From: Eutreptiella sp. 'Long Island Sound 2002'
Taxonomy: Eukaryota > Euglenozoa > Euglenophyceae > Eutreptiales > Eutreptiaceae
Assembly (NCBI GenBank): GCA_964036045.1
Contig: OZ038379.1
Coordinates: 70,400,719 to 70,464,718, forward strand
Reading direction: 5' to 3'
Length of the DNA stretch: 64,000 bases
Program-made: the position numbers and the translations under genes
Notes under the pieces: model-generated
Databases searched by the model: none
Seen by the model: the letters and a program-made list of their open reading frames with translations, nothing else
What the model was told of the DNA's origin: nothing
Shown: positions 31,872-44,365 of the stretch, in pieces
How the letters are laid out: every line of letters begins with the position of its first letter
Position numbering within the stretch: position 1 is the stretch's first letter

Positions 31872-33812
31872 GAAAATGCTGTGCCACGACGCGGCAAAGA
31901 GAAACAGGGGGGAGGGCACGCAAAGGGGGCGGCGGGGGGACACACCACCACCAACAGACCCGCGCCAGGGGTGGGGGGGAACCACACCCGGGCCCCAAAG
32001 CCAGGGCGGGAGAGAGGCCACGACACACAGCCCCCGCACCCACACAGAGGCGCCAAACCAAGCCCAGAGAGGCGAGGACAGGCACCCAAACGCACCACCA
32101 ACACACCGCACACACGCCCGCGCGCGCACACAACACACAGCGCCACTGCCGCCACCAACACCAGCCCTACAGACGCACACGACACACCAAAGCGCGAGCA
32201 CCGCCCGCACCAGAAACGCACACAACACAGGAAAACCAGAAGAACAAGAACCCAGCAACCCTCCGCCAGGGGAGCTGCAGGGCCGCCAGAAACACCACTA
32301 GGACACCAGGGTAGACCAACCAGCACCACCCACCAAGCCCTCAGCCAGGAGTGGCGAGCGCCCACACCCAGCAAGACCCAACGACCAACCACGCCCAAAC
32401 CCACACCCAGCACCAGTAACTGCGACACCCACACCAGCACCACAACAAACAACCAAACCAAAACCACCCAAACCGTACGCCACAACACCCTCACCAGCGG
32501 AAACATCCGGAGCCAACGGAGACACCGGCGGCAAGGACACCCAGTACATCAACAACAGCACCCTCACTGTCGACAACACCAGCAGCCCCAGCACCCAGCA
32601 CAACACCTAAGACACCCTCGTCAACATCAACGCAACACAAGAAGCCACCCAACACCGGCCAACGACCACACCCGCGCCACCCACCGACCCGCACCCACAG
32701 CCGCCACCGCGCCAGCATCCACACCATCGGTAACACCAACACCACCAACAATCATGCCGGCACAACACCCTCACGATCACCATCATCGGCAGCGCCGTCG
32801 TCCTCACCAACGCCTATGACACCTACGCACGCCAACACCAGGAACAACACCTACATCACCCAAGCCAACGGCATCAAAAAAACCATAGCCAGCACCACCC
32901 CACCATCAGCGTCGCCACCGGCAACCTCCGGCACCGGAGGCAACCAACGCCACCACAACCGGTAAACCAACAAACCACCAAGCCTCTGCCAGAGGAGGCA
33001 AGGGCACATGCCAAGAACCATCAACAAGAACACCCTCGCCACCAAAGCATCGCACAAGACGCCATCCACCACACCATCACAAGCGGCACTCACATTACGG
33101 GCGCAAGCAACACCAACCTCACCCACGACATCACCCGGGGCATCGCCTGCAACACCCTCACCAACGGCATCACCAGCCGCCCACACCACCTACTGCACAC
33201 CCTCCCTGTCACAGCACAGGGAACTAGCCCGCGCCCAGCCCCGAACACAAGCCACTGACCGCCCACACACGGACCCACACCAACCACCAGCAGCATCAGC
33301 ACCATCAGGGACGCCGTAAACCATAGCAACGCCTTCAACGGCCTCGCCACCGGCATCACCAACAGCACCACCGACAGCGCGATCTCAGCAACAACAACCC
33401 GGAGCGTCAACGACAGCCACCATGGCGACACCACCCGGTACGACGCCTGCAACACCATCGGCATCAACGACACCGAGGGGCCCCCGCAGGCACGGCGAAC
33501 ACCGCCAGGGCCAACACACCGGCCAGCAACGCCCTCGGGAACCTCCGCCAGGAGTGGCGAGGTTCCACCCCCAAGGCACCGTCAGAACACCACCATCCAC
33601 CCGCATCACCTACAAGGCCCTCGCCATCGGCATCACCGGCAACGCCAACACCCGAAGCTCCGCCGGCGGCGCCCTCACCAACAACGTCACCAGCACCACC
33701 GACAGCGGCACCACAGCATCCACCCACAGCATCGACACCCTCGACCACAACCGCTGCAACACCTACAACTACAGACCCAAAGCCAGCCAAAGGAACTACC
33801 CGAACACCAGAA
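31872..33812 (+). repeat. C-rich degenerate Asn/Thr repeat region, left part of LINE-2
   Basis: Very C- and A-rich DNA dominated by ACC, AAC and ATC triplets. Where frames stay open they give recurring phrases such as CNTLTNGITSR, GITNSTTDS and NTSSPS, resembling a degenerate repeat protein rich in Asn and Thr, but frames change every 50-150 bp. The left edge at about 31,872 abuts Gypsy-2 RT. The first 60 bp resemble an A-rich/G-rich motif in block A (22,870). The right edge is the Gypsy-3 LTR; similar sequence resumes at 45,152. CGCCAGGAGTGGCG-type hairpins lie at 32,343 and 33,545. Confidence 0.5.
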
Positions 33813-34598
33813 GAAAAGTTCATAGTGATTTCAACACTGTGTTTGTGCCTTCCCTGCTGCTTGCTGCTGGTGTAGGGTTCCCTGCTGCTTGTTTTTGAAG
33901 ATGAAAAGCTTTTGTTTGCTGAAATACAATCAATCCAGGATAGCCCAAGCCAGAGATATGCAAGTACAAGAGAATCAGGATCAAAGCATGAAGGGCTGCA
34001 GTGTAAACAGTGAAAGATGATTGAATATTCACAGAAACTGCAACTCAGGGCAAATCTGATTGCATATTCACAAAGATAGCTAAAATGTTTTGGAAAAGAG
34101 TTGGAAAACTGCCCCAAGGTCACTCAATCTCCATAGTGCCATCTCAGGAGATGTGCACTCTTTGTTTTGGGTCCCATATGTGCTGAGGTGGCATGGCATG
34201 TGGCGATGAGGTCACTGCCATGTCACATGGGATCTTCCTACTTAGCTAGGCTGACCGGGAATTGAACCCAGGACCTCTCAAAAAGAGGTGCCCAGCCCCC
34301 TAGGGTGCATACCATTAGGACAGCTAGGAATTCATGAGAAAACATAGATAAATTCATAGGCTCTGCCCTGGATATGTCAGTTCTCAGTCGACTCAGGAAA
34401 AGATGATTTGCCTCACATTGAAAGGGGTTTAAGGGGTCCACTCCATATCCTGATTGGGTGTTTGGTTCCATAGGTCAAAATGTGTTTTCACCCATTTTGG
34501 TTAGGCCAATACTAAGATAGAAATGCCTGGATGCTCAGTGCATCTCTAATACAACTAGAGTATGCCTCAAAGCATTGGAAAAGCACTTTTTCTTACTC
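33813..34598 (-). repeat. Gypsy-3 3' LTR
   Basis: 786 bp, the same length as its partner at 44,366-45,151. On the element's strand it starts GAGTAAG and ends ACTTTTC, so it lacks the usual TG...CA ends. It contains a tRNA-like segment at 34,249-34,325. Confidence 0.92.
34249..34325 (-). other. tRNA-like 77-nt segment in LTR (left copy)
   Basis: On the minus strand the segment has a T-arm-like GGGTTCAATTCCCGG, an anticodon-arm-like stem ACCTC/GAGGT around a seven-base loop TTTTTGA, a D-arm-like TGGTATGC, and partly complementary ends (AGCTGTC and GTCAGCC). The length fits a tRNA. The variable region would be too short and the acceptor stem is imperfect, so it is at best tRNA-derived. The GGTTCAATTCC block resembles a pol III B box. 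Confidence 0.45.
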
Positions 34599-34605
34599 CC
34601 CCCTT
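34599..34605 (-). other. Polypurine tract next to Gypsy-3 3' LTR
   Basis: On the minus strand AAGGGGG directly precedes the 3' LTR. This is where plus-strand DNA synthesis is primed in LTR elements. The tract is short, so the call rests on position. Confidence 0.5.
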
Positions 34606-36882
34606 GTGCTGTGGTGGCCACCACTGTCGCATTTTCAGGAAAAAGGGATTTTTTCTTGGCCTTTCCTTGGTTTCCACATCTACTTTAAAATACCCATAGT
34701 TTCCCTCACACAGAAAAATCAGCGCCCACCATGGCTGGCGCTCTTTTGCTGCTCTGTTTGTAACATTTCCTACAGGAAGCTCAGCGCTCATGGCGCTGCC
34801 GGGGTTCCTGTGGCTTTGCTGGGTTAGTTAGGGTGCATGCCATAAACATGTGCATGTGCATCCCTCCCTCCAAGACGCAGCGCGACATAAACCCAACGCA
34901 AAACACAATATACACACTCGCATGGGTTCTCGTAAACCTGCTGGCGACCTGTGACCTGTCTTAGGGCGAAGGGAGTTGTCAAAAAAAAATTGAACTGCCC
35001 CTTGGTGGGGTCTTGGGTTCTGCTCAGTCTCCTGGCTGCTGCTTTTCGGCCCGAACACGGCCTACTCAGCGACGCTTTCGCGAGGATATCTGCAGGGGCA
35101 GGAATTAGAGAATTATGGACGAATCCACGCAAACGCGAAGCGACAACACCCAAATCCGTCAAATGACGGCCTAGAATTTTTCTAAGACAACACACCTGAG
35201 CAGAATCCAATTGTGCATCAGAAGAACATTTTTATAAAAACTATAGTCATCTCTAGATTTTTTAAATCAAGAAATTCCTACACATAAAAAGGCGGCGCGC
35301 AGGAGCGGCTCCTAGCGAAGCGCCGGAAAATGCAGAAATAATGGAATTATGAACGTATGTCTCACGTAGACTGGAAAATGACGAGACAAACATTAATAAA
35401 TAAACATACAGATTCCACTCCAAACTGACAGTAAGGGTCAAAATTCAAGAATTCGAAATCAATGAAAAGACTTCAATGAATCAGGTATAAACTACAGGTG
35501 TGCTCGTCTCGTATGCAGCATGCACATTGCTCGTCTCGTGTCTCCGTGAACGAGTCTTGTAGCTGCGCTAACAAACGATAGAGGGCTAGATTAGAAAGAT
35601 TGCAGATGATTAGAGGTGAGATTAGGGAAAAAACAGATGGCCTTCGGCCGGGGAGTGGTTGTCACGGGGGGCTACCGGTTCTGCCCTGCGGTGCAATGCC
35701 GGACAACTGTGACAACTGCTCTTACAGCACCAACCTCCCTTTTTGTTGCACTGATTAGAACATACACACCGATGCATAGCGACAATTTTGCTTGCGCTTT
35801 CCGCCTCACCTTGCTTCACTCTCCAGCGGTAGGTAAGGTAGGTACGCCCAGGAGGGGCCACCCCCTGGTGGAGTCCGTGATTGTGGTTCAGATGGGCAGG
35901 TTTGCCCAAGACACTCGTGCATGCTCGTGCATTCACACACGCATTAAAGGGTAGGCCTCCCGAAATGCGCACGGTAAACCTTGTTTAGGTTACCCAGGGG
36001 CTTCTCAGTACGTTCTTTAAGAGAACCAGAGGAGTCTCTTAACGCTTGCTTGCTTGACAGGGCGTGTTTGCGGACAGTGTATTATAGGTCACACTGAGAA
36101 GCGTATAATACGTGGGGTGTGGCTTTGTTTCTTCCGTCGCAAACACCCCTTCATTTGCCTTTGCTTTACAGGTGGGCAGGTAGGGTGATTGGTGCAGCAG
36201 CATACCATTTTTGGTTGCCCTGCTAAACAAGGGCGCAGATCACACAAACAATTGACTGCACCTCCGCCAGGAGTGGCGAGGCAAGTTAGTCTCCATCGAC
36301 ATCCACGCAGTGCACGCAAAAAGAGCACCTCTTCCCTCCAAGCCCTAGCAGGGAAAACGCGTTGTGGCGTCCCCTGTTAGGCCACAGTTGCTTAGCAGCG
36401 CTGTGTTCTCTTGTCTTCTTCACCGGAGGGTCATTAAGACCCATGACGTGTTCTTCAACCACACCCAGTAGAGTGTGTGTGTAGGAGTGGTAGTCCTGAG
36501 TGGGGGCTTGAGCCAGTTGCAGAAGTGCTCGCCCACCAGGATGGTGCCACTGTAGGTAGGGTGTGTAGTGTAGTGGTGTCTCCTGTCCCGCGTGCTTTTC
36601 CTCGCGGGCAGGGGAGTGCGTTAGCTTTTGGCCATCAGCAAAAATGGGCGTTTTGTATGCCCTTAGCACACTTGGCCACCCCTCCCCTGTAGTAGGTAGG
36701 GCTTTTGCTGTCTTCCCCAAGGATAGGCGCCAGCACAGAAATTGGGCGCCATAGGTGTGGTAACAGTACCTGACTAGAACGTTCGGTCCGACATCAGCGA
36801 AGCCCGGTCTCCGGGAGCCACGCCCGGGAGGGAAGTGAGACACACTCAGACATACGTAGCACACTTAGGGGTAAGGTAAGGT
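34606..36882 (-). other. Gypsy-3 region between pol and 3' LTR, mostly non-coding
   Basis: About 2.3 kb separates the pol stop from the 3' LTR, long for this class. Two minus-strand ORFs occur: 128 codons at 34,824-35,210 and 192 codons at 36,286-36,864, the latter directly after pol. Neither has a recognised domain. A 20-bp match to the LINE-2 region, CTCCGCCAGGAGTGGCGAGG, lies at 36,262-36,281. An extra gene or a further insertion here cannot be excluded. Confidence 0.4.
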
Positions 36883-38456
36883 TCAGTCCCTAGCTTTAGT
36901 CTTGGAGGCAAGCGTCTCAGCGAGCCTCAGCAACTCACCAAGGGTGTTCTGGGACAAGTAGTCAACCGGAACTGATTTTAGGCGTCCCTCAGGTAGAACA
37001 AACGCGGAGAAGGGCTCCCAGGTGGCCTCTTCGACTCCAACCCCTTCCCAGAGGGTGCGGAAGCGCCAACCCTGGCGAGAGCGGTGGCGTAGGACAGACT
37101 TCACCAGGTAGAAGCCCTCCTTAGCCATCTCCTCCGCGTTCATGTCGGGGAGTTCACCTTCAACTTCCATAGCGCTGGCAGCCCCTTGTAGGTCCAGAGC
37201 GGCGATTTCCTCGTCGTTCAGCTCCCACTCTTCCCCACAGAGGTCTTCAGGATCATAGTAGCGCTTAAGGTGTTGAGCAGCGCACACCAGGGTCCCCCCT
37301 AGACGGGGAGAACACTGCACGGTGATACGGTGTCCATCCACTTCTAGAATCTTGTACGGCCCGAAGTATGGGTCATCGCTGGTAGAGCGTGGCCAGGCGG
37401 GTAGTCGACTGTTGTGCACCAGCACCCAGTCCCCGTCTTGGTAGGTGGCCGGTACTCGGAGCTTGTTCTTCTTGTTCCACTGACGCTCCCTCACTCTCTG
37501 GAGCATAGCCTTGGCCTTGTCCACCTTCGCTTGTTGCTCTTGGACCCATTCACCCACAGAAGAATGGGTGTCCTCTGGATAGGGGGCATGTAGGAACCAT
37601 GCCGGGCGCCCTAGGAATAGCTCATGGGGCGAGTAGCCAGTAGCTGAACTCTCTTGGGAGTTCATCATCAAGGATATGACGGGGAGTAGTCTCACCCAGT
37701 CTCTGGTGCGTTCAGTTTTGCACCAAATCCTTACATTCTCCTTGAGGACACGGATCTGTTGCTCACATAGGGGGTTGCTCGTGTGAGAGTAGGGAATCCC
37801 GGTAGACACCTGGAGATTGAGGGACCTCAGGACCCTCTTGTACCAGCCAGTATCTGAGCGTACTCGTACGTCCTCATCGGAGTTGATCTTTTTTTCTTGA
37901 TAGTCTCCACTCCGGTAATGTGCTTGGTACATCGGAACACCCTGGTAAACCTGGTCAACCCACAGGTTACCACGAGGGCGAAGTCATAGCCCCCGAACTT
38001 CGGCATCTCCGTGTAGTCCGCGTATAGAACACTGTTAGCACAGTGAGGGATGGGCAGGGTCGAGTAGAGACCTCTGTCCCTGATATCCCCTGGTTTGCAG
38101 GACCTGCACGGGCACTTGTCCACGATAGGCTGGAGGGTTTTCCGCAGTTGGTCGTCAGTCCACATAGTGTGGAACCACTGCTTGAACAGCCTCAGGGTAC
38201 GGTCAGCACCCACATGACCGCTGGACTCATGGGTCCACTTCAGCAGCGCTGGGACTCTGTCACTAGGCACCACGATGCGGTTCTCGTGCCAGAGGTAGCT
38301 CTTGTCCCTCTTCCACTGATCTTGGTTGACCAGGAGGGGTTCAAGGCGTTTCTCCAGGCGCTTGTAGATATCCCCAAACTCCTTCAGGTACTCCGAATGT
38401 TGGAGTCCATCCAGGGGGCGTATCATCGTCATGTTGAGGTCCAAGCGGACGTCCAT
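36883..38456 (-). pseudogene. Gypsy-3 integrase with C-terminal chromodomain
   Basis: 37,827-38,456 encodes the zinc finger (HESSGHVGADR and CPCRSCK) and the first catalytic Asp (YADYTEM). After a frameshift at a T run (37,889-37,895), 36,883-37,932 continues with RSDTGWYKR (Asp), NPLCEQQIRVLKE (Glu), the DGDWVLVHN region, and near its C-terminus FYLVKSVLRH, then TLWEGV and ATWEPFSAFVL, a chromodomain. All DDE residues are present. The chromodomain would direct insertion to marked chromatin. It ends in a stop at 36,883. Confidence 0.9.
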
Positions 38457-38596
38457 ACGGCTGAACGCCTACATAGCCAGCGCTTCAGACCGGGCACCAA
38501 TCAGGGCGTCGAAGTTGTTGCGGCTGAGGGAGTCTGCACACTCGTTCTTCACTCCCTGGATATGGTGTACTGTCAGCCGTAGTTGACTGAGGTAGG

Positions 38597-40204
38597 TCAC
38601 CAGCGCCGTAGCTTGGCCTTCTCAGGTGGGGGGCCCTTCTGGAAACTGCGGACCGATTCTTGGTCGCACAGCCAGACAACAGGGTTACTCCCCAACACTC
38701 GTGCTTGTGAGGGTAGCACCAGCATACCCGTGAGCAATTCCTGCTCATAGGTGGAGTAGTTCCCCCTCGCCTGGTTCCACTTCCAGTTCCAGTGGCCCAG
38801 AGGTACTAGGACCCAGCCGTCGTCAGGGTAGCTGTGCTTGAGGCTTCCATCTCGGTTGAGACCTTTCGTCCCCCATTGGGAAATGGCCGAGTCGAACTCC
38901 TCATTCTCTAGTGCTTGCCATTGGAACAACGTTCCACCACCGCCCACATTGCTGGCGTTGGTCACCAGGAAAATCTCCCCTTGTGCCCTAGGCAGGCCCA
39001 AGCACTTAGCGTTGGCCACCTTGTCTTTGAGCTCGTCAAACGCTATTTGCTCTTGTGGGCCCCAGCGCCAAGTAGTACTCTGCTTGATCAAGTCCGTCAG
39101 AACGGCGCTGGTGTAGGTGAAGTTTTTGATGTGGCGGCGATAGAAGTTGCACGCCCCAATGAAACTGGGTACATCATGAAGTCCTTTCTTGCGGTCTTCG
39201 TGTCGTACCTTGGCGTCGATCAGGGGTTTAGCCTTAGAGACCGCTGGGGTCCACCACCCATAGCCAACATCAAACCCCAAGTACTGCATGGTCTCCTGCA
39301 TGAACTCACACTTCTCCAGCTTGAGTCGTGTGTGGTTCTCCTGGCAGACCGCAAAGAACTCACCCATTGGGATTAGGTGGTCCTCCTGGGTATTGGTCCC
39401 GAGGCATACATTGTCGATGTGAGCTTCCATCTGGGCCCCACGGGATATGAGCTCCTGCACCTTAGGTCTCCTTCATAGGATGGACAAGATCTTGTTCATC
39501 AGCTCTTGGAATAGTGCGGGTGCCTTAGCCACGCCAAACGGCATGACCTTCCACTTGAACACCCTCCCCTGGGGGGTGATGAAGGCCAGTAGCTCCTGAG
39601 CGTTGGGCGTCAGGTCCACTTGCCAGAATCCGCTCCTCTTGTCCATTTTGGTCTTGTAGCGACAGGAGGCTATCTTCTCCAGGGTAGACTCCATATTGGG
39701 AATGGACCCTGAGTGGTTCAGCGTTTTCTTGTTCAGCTCTCCGTAGTCCACTACCAGCCGTTTGGCTGTAGACCCAGGTTTACCCACCAGGAAACAGGGG
39801 CTGCAGTGTAGGGGGTATTCCCCCTCCTTGTACTCCAGGACTAGGCCAGCGTCGATACATTCTTGTATCTGTCGCTCAATCTCATCGGCCTGCTCTTTAG
39901 GAGCTGGATAGGGTCTCCTCCGGATCTTGTGACCCACGAACTCGGGTTTCAGCTTGCGGTCCATCTGTACCAGCTTGTCGCATGAGGCTGGAGGGGGTAG
40001 TTCTCCGAACACCACCAAATAAATCCTAATAAGCTTCTGCACCCGCGGGTCCAATAGATTGATCTTGTCCTCCATGTCCTCGTCAGAGTGTAAGTTGCTT
40101 GCCCCCTGCGTAAGAGACGTCGGGAGGTGATCCTCCACCAACTCTTCGCCCTTGGTGGTGTCCCTCAACCCTTGATAGGCATATAGAAGGTCTTGTTCAA
40201 CCAT
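38597..40204 (-). pseudogene. Gypsy-3 reverse transcriptase and RNase H, active sites altered
   Basis: 39,473-40,204 carries RT motifs CSPCFLVGKPG, VVDYGELNKKT, KMDKRSGFWQVDLT and VMPFGVAKAPALFQ. A TGA at 39,473-39,475 breaks the frame, which continues through HIDNVCLGTN, where related elements have YIDD. RNase H follows with VTNASNVGGGG, where TDAS is expected, then EQELLTGML. Both Asp-to-Asn changes and the TGA are single transitions at CpG sites. The enzyme would be inactive even without the stop. Confidence 0.9.
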
Positions 40205-40222
40205 CTCCGGTGGATGATGGCA

Positions 40223-41420
40223 TCATAGGCACGCTCGAGGGGATTCACATACACATTCCTCCGAGTGGTCGTCCTCCTCTGGGCTCCTCACATGGGCGCC
40301 CCACACGCTCTTCATGAGCTTAAGATCTACCTCCCTTTGCCAGGTGGTGATCTTCTGTTCGAGGTCCTCCTTCAATTCGGATAGGTCTCCCATACGTCCT
40401 TGCTTCAGTGGCCATGAGCTGCGAGTAGGCTTCGCGTAGCATAGCTTTTTCGCCACCAACTTCCTCTTGGAATCCACATACTCCCTTAACCTGGATCGAG
40501 GGTCCAGCTCTTCGTCCACGGGGTCTTCCACCCTCATGGAGAGTAGGGGTTTCAGTGGGGCGACGTACTCAGCGTTCTCCACTTCCTCCAGACAGGTCTG
40601 CACGAAGAAGGCGTCGTGCTCAGTTTCGTCATCTGAGTGGATAGAGCTAGGTAGCTCAGATAGTTCACACTCAAAGACTCCATCAGGAACAGGTACATGG
40701 CAGGGAGAGTTGGGGGCGTTGGTGTCAGTCACGACGTACTCATTCCCTCCGGGTGTAGTCTCAACAGCATCTTGAGGTCGTAGGCGATCCTTCAAGTCAC
40801 CCAAGGCGAGTCTGTCGCTTTCTCATTGTATGGCCTCAACCAGAGTCGGGTCCAGATCCTCCCAGGGGATGGAGGTAAGACCCTTCGTCCACCACGCTGA
40901 GCATACTCCCCCATCCGGGCTTCCCAATAGGCGTCTTGCGTCCCAGAGGCAGGTAGATGGCCTCATCAGGCAAACGAACAGAGCTGATAAGCAGCCTGTC
41001 AAGGAGGTTTCGCCAGTACTCGTTGCCCCCATGGGCTCCCCAATCGGGGGAACACAGGACCATACGGGAACATTCCAAGGCCACCTTGGTCAGGACCTTC
41101 CCCAGTTCACTGAACCTTGGGTCCCCGTAGGCCATCCCGAAAGAGGGCCAGTAAAATTTGTAGCTGCAGTTCTTCCCCTTGCTGCAGTAAAGGTCCAGTA
41201 CATGCTGCTTGTCGCTGGCGAACACCTCCACACTCAGGTCTTCTCTAGAGTAACCGAACTCCTTCAGACCTTGGTCTAGGACTTCCCCCAATAGTTGATA
41301 GTCCTCAGTTTTGGAGGCCGCCATCATGTTCGAGGGCTCCTCCTTCGATAGCCTCAGGTAACTCGAGGTATGTTCCGACTGCTCCAGTGGCACAGACTCC
41401 CTGCCACTGCCGTGGTCCAC
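40223..41420 (-). pseudogene. Gypsy-3 spacer between protease and reverse transcriptase
   Basis: About 400 codons without a recognised domain, acidic in places (DDETEHDAFF, EEDDHSEE). 40,836-41,420 and 40,223-40,804 are joined through a frameshift near 40,890 and an in-frame TGA at 40,823-40,825. A further TGA at 40,223-40,225 separates it from RT in the same frame. Both stops fit CGA-to-TGA. Gypsy-1 also has a long segment at this place, so an extended spacer may be typical of this lineage. Confidence 0.6.
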
Positions 41421-41429
41421 GTAGATGAG

Positions 41430-41815
41430 GTAGGGCGCTTGCAGCGTCAGGGATTATATCTGGGAGTGCTGTACGAAGAAGTCAGTCCCCAGTAAAAAGT
41501 GGAACGCATCAGTGTCCGATGGGCGATAGTCCGGGAGCCCATAGGTACCTCCACTTCACAGTCCCCGCAGCTGTGCACCACATGTCCATCCCCCATGCGT
41601 ATAGCCGCGGTGGTCATGGTGTTCCTCAGGCTCCCACAAGGTAAAATTTTCTTGGCCACTGTAGATACTGTGGCGCCAGTATCCAATACCCCCAGGTGTT
41701 CGCGTCCCCCTAGTCGGATACGTACCCAGAACACCAGGTCTTGGGTGCGACCGGAGCGTCCCCGTCAGAACTCCGCGGGACAGGTCACCTTGAACCCCTT
41801 GTTGCGCAGTTTGCG
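41430..41815 (-). pseudogene. Gypsy-3 retropepsin-like protease
   Basis: The minus strand reads VLDTGATVSTVAKK (DTG catalytic triad), then a middle part with MGDGHVV. In a second frame FLLGTDFFVQHSQI follows, matching the conserved ILG element. A one-base shift near 41,510 separates the halves. TGA at 41,765-41,767, just upstream, fits CGA-to-TGA; a TAA near 41,454 lies after the domain. The protease releases gag and pol proteins. Confidence 0.85.
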
Positions 41816-41823
41816 GGCCATCC

Positions 41824-44264
41824 TCATGAAACGGCTTCTCGTCTTAGCGTTGCCGTCATCACCACCTTCATGCTCACGCTTGGCTCCTTGTTCTCGCTGG
41901 GCCTGCGTTTGTGAGCGTGTGGTAGGACCAGACTGCCCTCCAGAGGGCTCGGAGTTCCCCCCTGGATTAGGGTTGGGGTTGCCTCTGTTCTTGTCCTAGT
42001 TCTTGTTGTCCTTATCTGGCTGGCGGTTAGCGCCTCCTCCTCGTCCACCTTGACTCTTGTCCTGCCCTTGTCCCCGTCCTTTCGACTTGCCCTTGCCGGA
42101 GTCGTTGCCTTTGCCTTTGCCTCCACTTTTGCCTGAGCATTTGCCAGGATTTTCACCCTTAAGCTTTGCCGATAGGCGTTGCTTATGGTAGCACTCATCC
42201 TCGTAGTGCTTCCGCTTCCTGCAGAAGGCACACGTGATGGTGCACCTGTAATGATCCGGCAGCTTCGCTTTGGCGCCGGTTTTCTTCTCCTGCTGCTTCC
42301 CCTGGACTACGAGGCAGTCTCGCTGCTCGCAGTCAGGGGCATGCTGCAGGTGGCCCTGATCGTCTCTGGCGTCACACCAGAGGAGCTCCTTGACGTTCTC
42401 CATGATACGGGCGTGGGCGTGTTTGGGGGTAGTACCCTGCCCAGGTCTGGACCCTTGGTATTCTTTGCCATGACCTCCAGAACCTCCTCCTCCAGGACGG
42501 TAGTTGTTCAGGTGCTGGTCGCTCTCCTTCTCCAGCGCCAGCTCCAGGAGTAGCACGCATAGATCCTCGTAGCGGACGGATCTAGCCTTGCGCTCCGCCG
42601 TCGAACGGCACTCGTCCCACAGCTCTCGAGGGAGCTTGGCCACCAACCAGAACAGCAGGTCGTCGCTGCTGTAAGAACCGGGCGTCAATTGTCCAGCCCA
42701 GTGATCCAGGTCAGCCAACAGCTCAGAGACCCTGCCAGGTTTTGGGGTTGTTGGGCAGCACGGGCAGGTTCTGGATCTGGGCTCTGATGGAGAGGTCGGT
42801 TTCGTAGGTCGGGGACTGCCTCTCCAAGGCAACCAACACATCGGCAAAGGTGGCGGAGTTAGTCACGATCTGCCTGACCTGCTTCTCCAGGTACTTGGTC
42901 TTGCAGCACTGCAGGAGCAGATCGCAATTGACTCGTCCACTAGCGTGTGTTTGGCCGGTCAATCGGAGAAACCGGCCAAGATTCTCAGCGAACTCGCTGA
43001 GGTCCTTGCCTGTGAACTCAGGCAGGTTCACCACGATCTTGGAGGTGGCAATAGCCTTGGCCGCCTGAGACCTGCGTCCCTCGGGGCGTCGGGTCTTCTT
43101 CTTCTTTTTCTTCTTCTTTCCCCTTGGGTTCTCGGGGTGCTCCGGGTCATCGTCCTCCGAGGGCGAAGCAGAAGTCATAGACGGCGGCTCATCTTCTCCG
43201 CCTAGATCACTAGAGCCATAAGGCTCCACGTCCACCATTGCCCTCAAGGCTGTCAGCCCCAGCCGGTCCAGCTCGGCCCTCGTAGAGTTTGTCACGTGGC
43301 TGTAGGGCGGCTGGGCTGTTCTCGGTACGAAAGGACTTCTCGGTATAGCTGCAGTTGTCGGCATCGGTCGGCTCCTCAGGCTCCCCAGGGTGTTTGTCAG
43401 CCCTGCCGCCAGGTGGTTGGCCTGTACTCGATGGGGTGACACTCCCACCGTGGTAGGTGACGCTTGGGACGGTATCATCAGGGGCTCCAGTTTCTCTCGG
43501 ATCTCCTGAGTGAGGTCGCCCACGATTTTAGAAGTGGCTCCCCGGAGCACCTCGTCGATCTCTGACCGCGTCAGGGACCTGTTGGAGGATCTCCCCGATC
43601 CTCTACTCCTGCCTCCAAGAGACCCAGGTCCTCTCCTCAACCCACTCAAGGTTGCATACCCAGGTGCATACCCAGGAACATCCACATAGGTTCCCGTAGC
43701 GGGTAGAGGATGGTGATAGTCAGCCGCATACCATCGCGACGCAGAACTGGAAGCCACCGGCTCACTGGCAGTAGTTGCCTCAGGTAACGCAGTGGTAGGT
43801 GGGCCCAAACCATAGGCAGTGTAGGCAGGCATGTGAGTAAAGCCTGTGCCCTCTGCCATAGGCGGGTTGGTTATGGGAGTGGATGTTGCAGCAGCTGGGT
43901 CTGGAATTCGGAGTGTGGTGGTTATAGGAGAGGGTGATGCGTGGAGGCCAGAAGCGCTTGGTGCGCCTTCGAAGGTAGGGTCATTCGTCAGGTCTTGCCC
44001 TTGGTCCTCTCCTTCGTCTGCTTCGTCTCCAGCATCCTTCTCGCTCTCTCGCTTCCTCTTCACAGGCTGAGTGACCACCTCCTCGACTGAGAGGGCCCTG
44101 AAGGCTGACTGGAGTCCATCCAACGAGTCCTCAGCAACGTCGACTGGCCCATGTAAGGGCTACGAAGGTACAGCGCTAGGTCCAGGTCCAAGTTCACCAG
44201 GTGCTGGCCTTGCTGGTGCCTCAGGCGCTGACTTCACGTCGGTGTCCTTTTTCTTTGTGTCCAT
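41824..44264 (-). pseudogene. Gypsy-3 gag with zinc knuckle
   Basis: The best start is the ATG at 44,262-44,264, about 90 bp inside the primer-binding site; a TAG near 44,161 interrupts 35 codons later. 42,723-44,123 encodes a Pro/Ser-rich N-terminal part, a basic KKKKKKTRR stretch and the start of a capsid-like region (KIVVNLPEFTGKDLSEF). After a frameshift near 42,730 the frame 41,996-42,730 continues with SELLADLDHWAGQL and the zinc knuckle CAFCRKRKHYEDEC (CX2CX4HX4C), then a Gly/Lys-rich tail. Gag packages element RNA in particles. Confidence 0.85.
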
Positions 44265-44352
44265 CTTCGTTCGCCCTTCTGCCTATATGTGACTGATCTC
44301 GGCGCACTGGTTGTACGGCACGGGGTTGCTGCCGGTACGCAGAGACAGTCTG

Positions 44353-44365
44353 CCTCTTGCTACCA
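44353..44365 (-). other. Primer-binding site of Gypsy-3
   Basis: Directly after the 5' LTR, the minus strand reads TGGTAGCAAGAGG. It resembles the complement of an initiator-tRNA-Met 3' end (TGGTAGCAGAGG in several eukaryotes) with one extra A. There is no spacer between LTR and site. Confidence 0.65.

Noticed and set aside
34249-34325. Functional tRNA-Lys gene (loop TTTTTGA suggests anticodon TTT)
   Set aside because: The acceptor stem is imperfect and the variable region too short; the segment is repeated only because it is part of the LTR.
36286-36864. Envelope-like gene after Gypsy-3 pol
   Set aside because: The 192-codon ORF has no signal peptide, transmembrane helix or conserved Cys pattern; position alone is not enough.
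40880-42740. Programmed ribosomal frameshifts in Gypsy-3
   Set aside because: The shifts near 40,890, 41,510 and 42,730 fall inside domains or spacers rather than at a gag-pol boundary, and coexist with stops; decay is simpler.
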